From Bacillota bacterium (GTDB lineage Bacteria > Bacillota > UBA4882 > UBA8346), in the NCBI GenBank assembly GCA_023415835.1, contig JAEZJK010000054.1:3375-67374 (forward strand): a stretch of 64,000 nt of DNA, read 5' to 3'. Below the pieces are notes generated by a model that saw nothing but the letters and a program-made list of their open reading frames with translations, was not told where the DNA came from and ran no database searches. The translations under genes were made by a program, and so were the position numbers. Below, piece after piece: positions 46,019-58,137 of the stretch (position 1 is the stretch's first letter; each line of letters opens with the position of its first letter).

Positions 46019-46330
46019 ATGGCTAAAGAAGTTTGGGAAAAAGTTACGGAAGCCGAAATTCAAGCCGGAAAAATTATTGAGGATGCCAAACTTCAAAGTG
46101 TTACCAAAATCAAAAAAGCCAGAGAAGAGGCTGTTGAGTTTATTAATGCCGCCGAGTCTAATGCCCTCAAAGAGGGAGAAATAGCCTTGGCTGAAAGTAT
46201 TAAAAAAGCTCAAGCTTTTAAAGAAGGACGGATTCAGGAACTTCGCAACCAACAGCAATCCCTAAATAAAACATGTGAAGCCCGGATGGGCGGCGCAGTT
46301 AATTTGATATTGGAAAAGGTCGTGAGATAG
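46019..46330 (+). CDS. V-type ATPase peripheral stalk subunit G/H (AhaH/NtpF-like)
   Basis: A ~103-residue, highly charged, almost wholly helical protein (AEIQAGKIIEDAKLQSVTKI, AKAR-type heptads) that fits the peripheral stalk subunit pairing with subunit E. ATG 46019 is close to a GGGGTGAG ribosome site; the open frame starts at 45968 without one. It ends at the base before the I subunit ATG and is the first gene of the nine-gene V-ATPase operon. Confidence 0.82.
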   Translation: MAKEVWEKVTEAEIQAGKIIEDAKLQSVTKIKKAREEAVEFINAAESNALKEGEIALAESIKKAQAFKEGRIQELRNQQQSLNKTCEARMGGAVNLILEKVVR

Positions 46331-48783
<2,453 letters not shown>

Positions 48784-48796
48784 GGAGCTTAGAGTG

Positions 48797-49402
48797 ATGG
48801 ATGATCTGCGGGCACTTACCGACAATATAATCTCTAAAGCAAAAAATGAAGCCGATGCTTTGTTGAAACAAGCAACCAGTGAAGCGGAAGAGATTAGATC
48901 GGCCACTAAACAAAAAGCTCTGGAACAATCAGAAAAAATAGCCGGTCAATTCCGACAAAGGGCTGAAGCAGAAGAACGTCGCTTGAAAATTGAAGCCGAG
49001 TTGGAAGGAAGAAAGCTACTGCTTGAGACCAAACAACGCCTGGTGGGACAGGTTTTTGACCAAACTCTCCAAGCCTTAAAAAACCTGCCGCCGGAAAAAA
49101 GGATTAGGTTTCTGGCAGGACAGTTAGCTGCCGCCGGGATGCAAGGCGGCGGTGAAGTAATCGGATCCGGGAATCCGAACGAATGGACGGCAATTATTAC
49201 GGCAGCAAATGAGATGATCGCCCGTTCCGGAAAATCGGTTCAGCTACTCCTGTCAAATGAAAAAGCTGATTTTGAGGGTGGTTTTATTTTAAAAGGGCCT
49301 AATTATACTGTTAACGGCTCTTATCAAGCGATTTTAGAAGAATTAAGAGAGGCTTTAGTCCCGGAGATCGCCGAATACTTGTTTAGACAAGAGAAAGGGT
49401 GA
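48797..49402 (+). CDS. atpE: V-type ATPase subunit E
   Basis: The ~201-residue peripheral stalk subunit E has a long N-terminal alpha-helical part (IISKAKNEADALLKQATSEA, AEEI-rich) and a C-terminal globular head with FEGGFILKGPNYTVNGS. ATG 48797 or GTG 48794 after AAGGAG. It forms the stalk together with the G/H subunit at the operon start. Confidence 0.92.
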   Translation: MDDLRALTDNIISKAKNEADALLKQATSEAEEIRSATKQKALEQSEKIAGQFRQRAEAEERRLKIEAELEGRKLLLETKQRLVGQVFDQTLQALKNLPPEKRIRFLAGQLAAAGMQGGGEVIGSGNPNEWTAIITAANEMIARSGKSVQLLLSNEKADFEGGFILKGPNYTVNGSYQAILEELREALVPEIAEYLFRQEKG

Positions 49403-49406
49403 ACCA

Positions 49407-50390
49407 ATGCGGGAACGAAATTTTGCATATGCAGTCGGCCGCATTCGCGCTCTGGAAACGAAACTCTTCGACCGCGCCAAATTAGAGAGGTTAAGTGAAG
49501 CCACTAGCCTAAATGAAGTCATTTCCGGACTGGCGGAATCGGAATACGGTACTGCAATCGCCAATTTAAAAAACCCAGCCCAGTTCGAAACGGCTTTAAA
49601 CGCCGAATTAGCTAGGGTAATCAAGTTATTGTCCGAACTGGCCAACAGGGCTTCTGAGTTAATGGCCTTCGTTTACCGTTATGATCTCCAAAACCTGAAG
49701 TTGATTTTAAAAACGGAGCATGGCAACCCTACCGGTTTGTCCCGTTTAGGGCATTGGGATCCGGAGTGGCTGATTCAAAAATTAAACGAAAATGATCTTT
49801 CCGAGCTGCCTGAAGATTTTCGGCAGGGTATTTACCGGGCCAAAGAGGCCTTTAAGTCTACCGGGGATACCCAAGAGATTGACCGGATTATGGATGCGGC
49901 TTGGTTTAACTATGGTTATCAAACTTTAAAAAACGGTATCTCCGGCCTACTTTTCAATTGGTGGGTGGCTTATATCGATCTGACAAATTTGCGCACCTTT
50001 ATCCGGTTACGGATGATCGGTTCTGGATTTGGGGAGTTGCAAAGGTTTTTTATTGATAACGGGATTATAAAAATTGAAGATTTTAGGGACTTATGGGATC
50101 ACCCCAACGAAAAAGCCGTTACTTGGCTTGGGAATACCATTTATTCAAAAGTATTGGCCGATGGGGCGGCTACTTTAAGCTCGTTGACCCAGTTGGAACG
50201 GGAATGCGATAATTTTTTACTGGATCTGATCGCGCCGGCCAAGATGATTTCTTTAGGAATTGAACCCCTGGTAGGATACTTGCTGGCTAAAGAGAACGAA
50301 GTCAAATTGCTCCGGATTATTTTAGTGGGTAAGGTCAATCAATTATCCAACCCGGAGATAAAGGAGCGTTTGCGACGTGCTTACGCATAA
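49407..50390 (+). CDS. atpC: V-type ATPase subunit C (d-type, central connector)
   Basis: A 327-residue AC39-family subunit that couples the central stalk to the K ring. It opens with FAYAVGRIRALETKLFDRAK, typical of the family, and is wholly helical with KENEVKLLRIILVGK near the end. It overlaps atpF by 14 bases. Confidence 0.92.
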   Translation: MRERNFAYAVGRIRALETKLFDRAKLERLSEATSLNEVISGLAESEYGTAIANLKNPAQFETALNAELARVIKLLSELANRASELMAFVYRYDLQNLKLILKTEHGNPTGLSRLGHWDPEWLIQKLNENDLSELPEDFRQGIYRAKEAFKSTGDTQEIDRIMDAAWFNYGYQTLKNGISGLLFNWWVAYIDLTNLRTFIRLRMIGSGFGELQRFFIDNGIIKIEDFRDLWDHPNEKAVTWLGNTIYSKVLADGAATLSSLTQLERECDNFLLDLIAPAKMISLGIEPLVGYLLAKENEVKLLRIILVGKVNQLSNPEIKERLRRAYA

Positions 50391-50718
50391 AATTGCCGCC
50401 ATTGGCGAAGAAGATATTATTTTAGGTTTTAAAGCGTTGGGAATCGAAATTTATCCGGCGACTTCCCCCGAAGCGGTACCGGAGATTTTGAGGCGCATGA
50501 TTGAAACCGACGAATATGGTATTATTTTTGTAACCGAATCAATAGCTGACAAGGTGGAATTAGTTATGGCCGAGATCGGTACCCGGCCGCTGCCGAGCCT
50601 GGTATATATCCCGGGGAGTCAAGGAAGTCAAGGTTTCGCAATGCAGAGGATTCGAAAGATTATCGAAAAAGCGGTCGGGGCAGATATCCTGTCAGGAAAA
50701 GAGGTTGAAGGACGATGA
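50377..50718 (+). CDS. atpF: V-type ATPase subunit F
   Basis: A 113-residue Rossmann-like subunit: [20 protein letters not shown] at the start, IIFVTESIA in the middle and PSLVYIPG towards the end. It binds the central rotor D-F complex. GTG 50377 follows GGAG in the end of atpC; the stop overlaps atpA by four bases. Confidence 0.93.
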   Translation: MLTHKIAAIGEEDIILGFKALGIEIYPATSPEAVPEILRRMIETDEYGIIFVTESIADKVELVMAEIGTRPLPSLVYIPGSQGSQGFAMQRIRKIIEKAVGADILSGKEVEGR

Positions 50719-52469
50719 GCGTAGGTAAAATTACCAGGGTTTCCGGGCCTTTAGTTGAAGCCGAAGGCATGCAAGAGGCTAAAATGTATGAGGTGGTCCG
50801 GGTTAGTGACAAAAGGTTAATTGGTGAAATTATCGAATTACGTGGCGATAAGGCTTCGATTCAAGTTTACGAGGAAACTACCGGCCTTGGTCCCGGAGAA
50901 GCGGTATATCTGACCGGAGCGCCCCTCAGTGTCGAGTTGGGACCGGGTTTAATCGAAGCCATCTATGATGGAATTCAACGTCCTCTGGATCTGATGGTGG
51001 AGAAGGCAGGCGACCGGATTACCAGAGGAATTGAGACAGTCGCTTTGAACCGCGCTAAGAAATGGCAGTTCAAACCGGCGCTTCAAATTGGAGCTAAGGT
51101 GCAGCCGGGAGATATTATCGGTACTGTCCAGGAGACAGTGGTTGTCACCCATAAAATTATGATCCCACCGGGGATCTCCGGAACTTTGACCCAGATCAAA
51201 GAAGGCCACTTCACCATCGAGGAAACGGTGGCCCAGATCCAAACTGGCGATGGGGTTAAAGATATTTGTATGTTACAAAAGTGGCCGGTCCGTAAAGGCC
51301 GACCTTATCAGGAAAAATTGGCCCCTACCGAATTAATGAGCACCGGACAGCGGGTGATCGACACCTTCTTTCCAGTAGCCAAAGGCGGCGCTGCATGTGT
51401 TCCCGGACCGTTCGGAAGCGGTAAAACCGTGGTCCAGCACCAATTGGCCAAGTGGGCCGATGCCGAGATCATTGTTTATGTTGGTTGCGGCGAGCGCGGT
51501 AATGAAATGACCGATGTATTGATGGAGTTTCCGGAATTAAAGGACCCGCGCACCGGTGAAGCGTTGATGAAACGGACAGTATTGATTGCCAATACTTCAG
51601 ATATGCCGGTGGCGGCCAGGGAAGCCTCTATTTATACCGGAATAACCATTGCCGAATACTTTAGAGATATGGGTTACTCGGTGGCTATTATGGCCGACTC
51701 CACTTCCCGGTGGGCCGAGGCCTTGCGTGAAATGTCGGGACGGCTTGAGGAGATGCCCGGTGAGGAAGGTTATCCCGCTTACTTGGGTTCCCGGTTGGCC
51801 GATTTCTACGAGCGGGCCGGACGGGTTGTTTGCTTGGGAAGCGACCAGCGTCAAGGGATGTTAACTGCCATCGGAGCGGTTTCGCCTCCGGGCGGAGACC
51901 TTTCGGAACCGGTAACTCAGGCAACCTTACGGATTGTCAAAGTATACTGGGGATTAGACGCATCGTTAGCTTACCGGAGACATTTTCCGGCTATTAACTG
52001 GTTAATCAGTTATTCGTTATATACCGACCGTTTGGAAGAGTATTTCACCAAGTCGGTAAGTCCGGAATTTAACGAATTACGCGCCAAAGCCATGCGCACC
52101 TTGCAGGAAGAAGCGGAGTTGGAAGAGATCGTAAGGCTAGTCGGATTAGATGCGCTCTCCTTTAAAGATCAGCTGACAATGGAAACCGCCCGGTCGATTC
52201 GGGAGGACTACCTCCATCAAAACGCTTTTCACGAAGTTGACACGTACGCTTCATTAAAGAAACAGTATCTGATGCTCAAAGCGATTATCACTTTTGATAA
52301 AGCCGCTCGGGCTCAGATGGAGCAAGGAGTTGCACTCAAAAAGATTCTGGCGGATCCGGTCCGGGAACAGATTTCCAGAGCTAAGTATATTAAAGAGGAT
52401 GATTTGGCGAAACTCGAAACAATAGTTGATGAATTGCAGAAGAAAGCTGCCGTAGGGGTGGAGGTATAA
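50715..52469 (+). CDS. atpA: V-type ATPase catalytic subunit A
   Basis: The 584-residue catalytic subunit. Walker A is [17 protein letters not shown], with the catalytic GER loop in [14 protein letters not shown], and the A-subunit-specific non-homologous region lies about residues 115-185. It hydrolyses or synthesises ATP at the A-B interfaces. It is coupled to atpF and separated from atpB by two bases. Confidence 0.97.
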   Translation: MSVGKITRVSGPLVEAEGMQEAKMYEVVRVSDKRLIGEIIELRGDKASIQVYEETTGLGPGEAVYLTGAPLSVELGPGLIEAIYDGIQRPLDLMVEKAGDRITRGIETVALNRAKKWQFKPALQIGAKVQPGDIIGTVQETVVVTHKIMIPPGISGTLTQIKEGHFTIEETVAQIQTGDGVKDICMLQKWPVRKGRPYQEKLAPTELMSTGQRVIDTFFPVAKGGAACVPGPFGSGKTVVQHQLAKWADAEIIVYVGCGERGNEMTDVLMEFPELKDPRTGEALMKRTVLIANTSDMPVAAREASIYTGITIAEYFRDMGYSVAIMADSTSRWAEALREMSGRLEEMPGEEGYPAYLGSRLADFYERAGRVVCLGSDQRQGMLTAIGAVSPPGGDLSEPVTQATLRIVKVYWGLDASLAYRRHFPAINWLISYSLYTDRLEEYFTKSVSPEFNELRAKAMRTLQEEAELEEIVRLVGLDALSFKDQLTMETARSIREDYLHQNAFHEVDTYASLKKQYLMLKAIITFDKAARAQMEQGVALKKILADPVREQISRAKYIKEDDLAKLETIVDELQKKAAVGVEV

Positions 52470-52471
52470 CC

Positions 52472-53854
52472 ATGTTCAAAGAATATCAAACTGTTAGGGA
52501 AGTAGCCGGGCCTTTGATGTTGGTTGACCAGGTAGCTGAGGTCAAATACGGTGAGCTGGTCGAGATTCGATTGGGAGATGGCGAGTTGCGCCGGGGCCAA
52601 GTGTTGGAAGCCAACGGTAATCAAGCCCTGGTTCAGCTCTTTGAAGGTTCGACCGGTATTAATTTACAACAAAGTAAAGTCCGGTTCTTAGGAAAAAGTA
52701 TCGAAATCGGAGTGGCTCCGGATATTTTGGGACGGGTCTTCGACGGTTTAGGGAGGCCAAGGGACAAAGGACCCCAAATTATTCCGGAAAAAAGTATGGA
52801 TATTAACGGCGCGCCGATTAACCCATACGCCAGGAATTATCCGTCCGAATTCATTCAAACCGGTATTTCGGCCATTGACGGTTTAAATACCCTGGTCCGC
52901 GGCCAAAAGCTCCCGATCTTCTCGGCTTCCGGTTTGCCCCATGCTCAGTTGGCGGCGCAAATCGCCCGTCAAGCTAAGGTTTTAGGCGCTGCCGAGAAAT
53001 TTGCGGTCGTCTTTTGCGCGATGGGAATCACCTTTGAAGAGGCTGATTACTTTATCGCCGATTTCCGCAAGACCGGCGCGATTGAACGGGCGGTTCTCTT
53101 CATGAACCTGGCGAGCGACCCGGCGATTGAAAGGATATCCACACCCCGGATGGCCTTAACTGTAGCCGAATACCTGGCCTATGACCTTGAAATGCAGGTT
53201 TTAGTTATCTTGACCGATATGACCAACTATGCGGAGGCGCTCCGTGAGATCTCGGCAGCCCGGAAAGAAGTCCCCGGCCGACGGGGCTATCCCGGATATC
53301 TATACACCGACTTGGCCACTATCTATGAACGGGCCGGCCGGATTAAAGGACGAAACGGCTCAATCACTCAAATACCAATCCTGTCAATGCCTGAGGATGA
53401 TAAGACCCATCCCATTCCCGACTTGACCGGTTACATCACTGAGGGACAGATCATCCTGAGCCGGGAGTTGCATATGAAAGGGATCTATCCTCCCATTGAC
53501 GTGTTACCGTCTTTGTCCCGTTTGAAAGATAAGGGAATCGGCAAAGAAAAAACCCGCGAGGATCATGCCGATACTATGAACCAGTTGTTTGCCGCTTACG
53601 CCCGGGGCAAGGAAGCCAAAGACCTGGCAGTCATCTTGGGTGAAGCTGCTTTGTCGGATCTGGACAAGAAATTCGCCAAGTTTGCCGATGAATTCGAAAC
53701 CCGCTATGTGGCCCAGAAAGAAAACGAGGATCGGGCAATTCTGGACACCCTCGCTTTGGGCTGGGAGCTGTTAACGATCATACCTAAGGCCGAGTTGAAG
53801 CGGATTCGGGATGAATATATCGAGAAGTATTTGCCACAGAAGAAAGAGGCGTAA
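52472..53854 (+). CDS. atpB: V-type ATPase regulatory subunit B
   Basis: The 460-residue non-catalytic B subunit: [40 protein letters not shown] in place of a functional P-loop, and SVQ-type [27 protein letters not shown] precedes ATG. A ~295-base spacer with inverted-repeat ends separates it from atpD, which is unusual for this operon. Confidence 0.97.
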   Translation: MFKEYQTVREVAGPLMLVDQVAEVKYGELVEIRLGDGELRRGQVLEANGNQALVQLFEGSTGINLQQSKVRFLGKSIEIGVAPDILGRVFDGLGRPRDKGPQIIPEKSMDINGAPINPYARNYPSEFIQTGISAIDGLNTLVRGQKLPIFSASGLPHAQLAAQIARQAKVLGAAEKFAVVFCAMGITFEEADYFIADFRKTGAIERAVLFMNLASDPAIERISTPRMALTVAEYLAYDLEMQVLVILTDMTNYAEALREISAARKEVPGRRGYPGYLYTDLATIYERAGRIKGRNGSITQIPILSMPEDDKTHPIPDLTGYITEGQIILSRELHMKGIYPPIDVLPSLSRLKDKGIGKEKTREDHADTMNQLFAAYARGKEAKDLAVILGEAALSDLDKKFAKFADEFETRYVAQKENEDRAILDTLALGWELLTIIPKAELKRIRDEYIEKYLPQKKEA

Positions 53855-53871
53855 ATATTGTAGAAGACAGT

Positions 53872-54099
53872 AGTCAGGAGCCAGTAGTGCAAGTGAAGTA
53901 TTTTGAGCCTAAGAACGGATCCCTTGCCCTTTAAAAGGGTAACCACAATGCTTTGTGGTCAATTGTTTAAGGCCTACAAAGGCTAGCCAATACCCTTTAA
54001 GGGATAGGGTAACTTAGGATTAAGAGTCAGAGTTTAACGTAAAACCAAAAAAGATTTTTGAGTTCGGAGCATCTGCAAAAATCTTACTGGCTCCTGACT
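53872..54099. repeat. insert-like spacer with inverted-repeat ends inside the V-ATPase operon
   Basis: AGTCAGGAGCCAGTA (53872-53886) is the exact reverse complement of TACTGGCTCCTGACT (54085-54099), and imperfect pairing continues outside. The interior contains further palindromes (CCACAATGCTTTGTGG, CCCTTTTAAGGG). No ORF of note. It looks like a small non-autonomous or MITE-like element. Confidence 0.7.
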
Positions 54100-54150
54100 C
54101 CTGTCTCCTGACCACTATAGGCCTTATTGAATTACTCAAGGAGTAAGAAG

Positions 54151-54780
54151 ATGGAAATTAGAGTCAACCCGACCCGGATGGAATTGCTGCGGTTAAAGAA
54201 ACGGCATAAGGTGGCCATTCGCGGGCATAAACTGCTAAAAGATAAATTAGACGAGTTGATGAAGGACTTCATGAAGCTGGTGGATGAGAACCGCCGGCTC
54301 CGCAGCCAAGTAGAGGCGGAATTAGCTTATTCAGTCCAGGGTTTCATGATGGCGCGGGCGATTATGTCCAAAGAATCGGTGGAACAGGCTATCGGTTTCC
54401 CTAAGGTTAAAGCGGAGATTACCGCTGGTACTAAAAACCTAATGGGCATCGAGGTTCCGCTCTTTAACTTGAAAGAGAGCGAGGTTAAGGGGGGCATTTA
54501 CCCTTACGGTTTTGCCCAAACCTCCGGCGAACTGGACCAGGCCATCCGGAAGCTCTCGGATAGTTTAAAAAGCTTGATCAAATTAGCTGAAACTGAAAAA
54601 ACCGTTGAGCTGTTGGCCAGCGAAATCGAAAAGACCAGAAGGCGGGTTAATGCGTTGGAGTATGTGTTGATTCCGCAACTTCAGGAAAAAATCAAATTTA
54701 TCACCATGAAGCTGGATGAGAACGAACGGGGTAATTTGACCCGGTTGATGAAGATCAAGGATATGGTGAGGGCGAAGTAG
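54151..54780 (+). CDS. atpD: V-type ATPase subunit D (central shaft)
   Basis: A ~209-residue coiled-coil shaft subunit: VNPTRMELLRLKKRHKVAIR near the start and RRVNALEYVLIPQLQEKIKF in the C-terminal helix are diagnostic. ATG 54151 is 7 bases after AAGGAG; an in-frame TTG at 54127 has no ribosome site. It closes the operon and is followed by a strong terminator. Confidence 0.95.
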   Translation: MEIRVNPTRMELLRLKKRHKVAIRGHKLLKDKLDELMKDFMKLVDENRRLRSQVEAELAYSVQGFMMARAIMSKESVEQAIGFPKVKAEITAGTKNLMGIEVPLFNLKESEVKGGIYPYGFAQTSGELDQAIRKLSDSLKSLIKLAETEKTVELLASEIEKTRRRVNALEYVLIPQLQEKIKFITMKLDENERGNLTRLMKIKDMVRAK

Positions 54781-54819
54781 GATCGGGATTAATCAGGATT
54801 AGGCAGATTAGAGGATGAT

Positions 54820-54849
54820 AACCCATAGTTAATTGCTATGGGTTTTTTT
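54820..54849 (+). terminator. intrinsic terminator of the V-ATPase operon
   Basis: AACCCATAG (54820-54828) pairs with CTATGGGTT (54836-54844), followed by seven T. A clear rho-independent terminator, 40 bases after the atpD stop. Confidence 0.88.
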
Positions 54850-54997
54850 GTTTATTGGTAAGATTTGCTTCATGCTTATAACATCTTAAAGCAATTAGAA
54901 GCAGGTAAAGAAAAACGGAGAGGTTGTTTCAAGTTACATTTATGACCCCAACGGTTTCAGGGTTGAGAAACTCGGTAGCAAAGGCAAGATTCACTAT

Positions 54998-56461
54998 GTG
55001 CCGCTTTTGAACGGCGAGGTCGGTTACAGGAAGGAATTTGCAACCAATACGGAGTATTCATTTATCTATACCGGCGGCCAACATCTAGCCCGGGTCAACG
55101 GAGTCATCGGCGGTAGCGGTAAAAAGTTCTATTACCACAACGATCACCTAGGTTCGGCGCTGGCTGTTACCGATGAGTATGGCAATAAAGTCGTTGAGAG
55201 GGATTTCACGCCCTTCGGCGAAAGGATCAATACCGATGTTTATGATGATGTACCGCGAGATATAGAGGAAGATGAGAGCGGGTTTACCGGGAAGGATTGG
55301 GATGAGGATGTAGAGCTTTATTATTACAATGCGCGATGGTATGATCCGGGGGTTGGGAGGTTTATATCCGAGGATTCGGTGGCGGATGATCCGAATTTGT
55401 ATGGGTATTGCGCTAACAACCCGATTAACAATATTGATCCGACGGGGCATTTTTCGGTTGGTGTTGTTAATACATCGTTGGCGGTTTTCGGAGCTGCGTT
55501 GAATGCAGTAGCTATTTTAAGTAAAGATGAGAAGTTAGGCGCTATAGCTTCAGCATTTAGCTTGTTTGTGGCGGTTTACAATAAATATTATGAGCCTAAA
55601 CAAGCTGAAACTATAAAGGATGATGTTGAAAATAACAAGCCTGTGGAGAATCCAGTTAAACAAGTGGAAACTGAAACCGTTCCAAGTGGTGGGGATACTT
55701 CAACTACAAATACAGGAAGTCAGGAGGCTACACAACCGCCACCTGAAGAGAATAAGAGTAGTGCTGAAGATACTCAATCAACGACAAGTAATCGTCAACT
55801 GACGACCGAAACGCTTCTTTACGCACCGCTAAGTGAACTTCTATATCTTTCAACAGAGGCAAGTGAACTTGAGGTTTTAGAGGCGGAAATAAAATACAGG
55901 AATTTAGATCTACGTATAAAATATGGGGAAACGTTCATTTTACCGACACAGATTAAACAAGTTAGAAATGTTTGGGGAAAGAGAGTAAAAGTATTATGTG
56001 AAAATGGGTTATGGAGTACTCAAAACCATGCTGGATGGGATCTCGGCAATGATATCAATACGGAAATTATATCAATGGCAAGTGGAGTAGTGAATGAAAA
56101 AGGTTGGAATAATGTTCGTGGTTGGTATGTTGTTATTGATCATGGCAGCGGCATATATTCCCATTATTATCATTTAAATAGGTTTGCGGATATAAATCAA
56201 GGAGATTTTGTTGGCCAAGGTCGGATAGTTGGTTATATTGGCAAAACAGGTTCAGCTACTGGATATCATTTGCATTTTGCGATATCAAGAGGTGGTATGT
56301 GGAGTTACGTAAATCCAGCGAATTATTTAACTCTACCGGCAGGTCTAGATATGGCGTGGGATGTTCGTTATAATACTAAAACCGGGCGATATTATAACTA
56401 TATACCTCCAGCACAAAAACCTCAAAATTCAGCTAAAAAGAAACGGGGATGGTGGTTTTGA
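54998..56461 (+). CDS. 5'-truncated RHS/YD-repeat tip with M23 peptidase domain
   Basis: The reading frame is open from 54899 and already codes for RHS sequence (SSYIYDPNGFRVEKLGSKGK) before the first GTG at 54998, so the large 5' part of the RHS shell is missing. The visible part has the core end YHNDHLGSALAVTDEYGNKV, LYYYNARWYDPGVGRFISED and the junction NNIDPTGH (about 55427-55450). After it come a short hydrophobic stretch, a Thr/Ser/Gln linker and an M23 (LytM) peptidase domain: HAGWD (His344, Asp348) and HLHF (His424, His426), numbered from GTG 54998. A peptidoglycan-cleaving effector tip is the natural reading. The tail is AT-richer than the core. Confidence 0.82.
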   Translation: MPLLNGEVGYRKEFATNTEYSFIYTGGQHLARVNGVIGGSGKKFYYHNDHLGSALAVTDEYGNKVVERDFTPFGERINTDVYDDVPRDIEEDESGFTGKDWDEDVELYYYNARWYDPGVGRFISEDSVADDPNLYGYCANNPINNIDPTGHFSVGVVNTSLAVFGAALNAVAILSKDEKLGAIASAFSLFVAVYNKYYEPKQAETIKDDVENNKPVENPVKQVETETVPSGGDTSTTNTGSQEATQPPPEENKSSAEDTQSTTSNRQLTTETLLYAPLSELLYLSTEASELEVLEAEIKYRNLDLRIKYGETFILPTQIKQVRNVWGKRVKVLCENGLWSTQNHAGWDLGNDINTEIISMASGVVNEKGWNNVRGWYVVIDHGSGIYSHYYHLNRFADINQGDFVGQGRIVGYIGKTGSATGYHLHFAISRGGMWSYVNPANYLTLPAGLDMAWDVRYNTKTGRYYNYIPPAQKPQNSAKKKRGWWF

Positions 56462-56958
56462 TGAAAAAAAACATTATATTGATTATTTGTATAATTATTG
56501 GTCTTATTTTTAATATTTCAGTATTTGGCAGTAAAGAAAATTTATTTACTTCAAAAAATGAATTGCAGAAAAAGGATTTTGAAATAGCTGAATTAAAATT
56601 GGGTATGCCTATGACAGAGATTTCAAAAGTATTAGGGAACCCTCTAAAAATCACAACAGATAAAAAGAAAATTCTCTGTTACAATTACCCTCAACTTCAA
56701 ATTAAATCTTTTTATTTTGAAGGAGCACCAGAACGAACCGCTGATCACATTGTAATACTTGGCAAAAACATAAAGACTTTTCGAGGTATCGGCGTTGGAG
56801 ATAAAGAAAAAGATATATTTTATCATTACGGAAAAACGGAAAAAATCTCAGAGCGATTGACTTATGAAACAAATTTTGAAATAAATTTTTATGCTATTAG
56901 TTTTCTTATGAGTAATGGTAAAGTTAAGCAGATCGACATTTACCTTGCGGCTGATTGA
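56461..56958 (+). CDS. exported small protein coupled to the RHS-M23 tip, candidate immunity protein
   Basis: ATG 56461 shares a base with the stop codon of the RHS gene (TGATG), so translation is coupled. The 165-residue product has a signal peptide (MKKNIILIICIIIGLIFNIS, cleavage near FGS) and two SmpA/BLIP-like elements (LKLGMPMTEISKVLGNP; GIGVGDKEKDIFYHYGK). Position behind a toxin-like tip and an extracytoplasmic address suit a protector against a peptidoglycan hydrolase, but it may equally be a partner or unrelated. Base composition is AT-rich like the tip. Confidence 0.6.
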   Translation: MKKNIILIICIIIGLIFNISVFGSKENLFTSKNELQKKDFEIAELKLGMPMTEISKVLGNPLKITTDKKKILCYNYPQLQIKSFYFEGAPERTADHIVILGKNIKTFRGIGVGDKEKDIFYHYGKTEKISERLTYETNFEINFYAISFLMSNGKVKQIDIYLAAD

Positions 56959-57309
56959 TCGTTCTTTTACTGGAGATATGCCACTCTTTTCCCGTCCGGT
57001 GAAGTTGATCAAGAAGCCGAGATCACTCGCCATAGCCGACAGGGTGCCTCTACTCTGAAGCTTATGAAAAGCAGGCTCCGAATATCACCGGAGAACCACG
57101 CAAAAACCGCCGTCGTTCTCTGGGAAAAACACTCTGTCGGCGACACTCGGCTAAAGAAACCTCTCCCCCGCCTCTCCGAACGATGCAGCTCAAGGTTGCC
57201 AATTCACGGAGAGGGATGTCGGAGTGGAAAAGCGGGTCTTTTGACTGGTGGCTCAATGAAGATTTCTGGTTGTAAGAATTTATAAGTTTGATAGGGGCTT
57301 TGAAGATGA
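56959..57309. other. intergenic region with stem-loop
   Basis: About 350 bases with no supported gene. CCTCTCCG (57171-57178) pairs with CGGAGAGG (57207-57214), similar in sequence to the hairpin at 24222-24267. A 73-residue plus-strand frame (57064-57285) spans it with no ribosome site and is not called. Confidence 0.4.
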
Positions 57310-57539
57310 ATGCAGATCGAATCATTATCGGTCAAAAAGTTAATCCGGATTAAAAAAGAACTGGCTAGAAAATTCCGAAAAGAAATGACGCCGGAGGAAC
57401 GTATTCTCCGGCGATATTTGTGTAACAACGCTTTAGGGTTTAAGTTCAGGAAACAACAGATAATCGCTAAATTCATCATCGACTTTTTATTGTCATGCCG
57501 TGGGGTTAGTTATTGAGGTTTGACGGTGGAATGAAATAA
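57310..57539 (+). pseudogene. DUF559 (endonuclease-like) gene, truncated and frameshifted
   Basis: KELARKFRKEMTPEERILRR and LGFKFRKQQIIAKFIIDFLL match the N-terminal half of DUF559 proteins (related to very-short-patch/restriction endonuclease folds). Then the frame stops at 57516. A different frame continues with the expected LVIEV and, after one more shift, DGG, which stops at 57539. At least two frameshifts and loss of the 3' half mark it as decayed. Confidence 0.75.
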
Positions 57540-57548
57540 TTTTAGGAG

Positions 57549-57722
57549 TCACCTGATGAACGAAATATATGATGCGCTTTGGAATGATATTTGATGTTCT
57601 TGATGATTACGATCCAAACTGTTTTGAACCATCTTAAATTCCTTGCGGTTTTCTTCAATATGAGCGTCCATCTTATTATTCAATTGCTGTAAACCTTCGC
57701 CAAAAGTGCAGAATTGAGACAT
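57549..57722 (-). pseudogene. remnant of the FGEGL/NHQEHQ coiled-coil family
   Basis: Minus-strand frame of 57 residues, MSQFCTFGEGLQQLNNKMDA, later LDRNHQEHQ, then a shorter unrelated end. It aligns with the intact gene at 59670-59936 (QFRTFGEGLQLLNDK, NHQEHQQ). Codons upstream of the ATG (LLLEES) also match that gene's LLEDL, so the original start is lost and the C-terminal half is replaced. Probably a decayed paralogue. Confidence 0.55.
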
Positions 57723-57903
57723 CGATTCTTCAAGTAGTAGTTTCGATCTCCGTCATCCTCTCTGTGAGCCGGCATCTTGAACAGGCTCCGTTCGAAGAGT
57801 ATGAACCCGGGTGGCTTAAAGTACGGCGGTCCATGGATGGACAAAACGCCGGTGGGTCAGGGTGAGGTGCAAGATGGTGAAAAAGTTTATCAAAAGGAAT
57901 AAA

Positions 57904-58020
57904 TGAAAATTGATCCTGAAGGCAACCTTGAGATTTTTGACGAAGCTAATTTTGAAGGGTCAATAGTTGATAATTCGGAGTATTCATTTATTTACGTCGG
58001 CCGACAGAGAACGGCGTAAA
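57904..58020 (+). pseudogene. RHS remnant
   Basis: A 38-residue frame containing NSEYSFIYVGRQRTA, which matches NTEYSFIYTGGQHLA of the RHS tip at 54.9-56.5 kb both in protein and DNA, then stops. Upstream sequence (57780-57900) has no clear RHS frame. It appears to be a second, decayed RHS piece. Confidence 0.55.
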
Positions 58021-58021
58021 G

Positions 58022-58060
58022 GAAAACAAAAAACCGCCTCAAATCTAATTTTGGCGGTTA
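58022..58060 (-). terminator. intrinsic terminator for the minus-strand coiled-coil gene
   Basis: On the minus strand AACCGCC (58053-58059) pairs with GGCGGTT (58032-58038), followed by TTTTTTGTTTT. It lies about 80 bases after the stop of the 58138-58317 gene. Confidence 0.75.
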
Positions 58061-58137
58061 TGCGACATCAGGTATTTTCATTTACAAAATCCTTACTAGA
58101 GTGATGGACTATTTCTCGCGATGCGTTATTTTACCCG

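Noticed and set aside
57064..57285. 73-residue plus-strand frame
   Set aside because: It spans a hairpin, has odd composition and no ribosome site; treated as intergenic.
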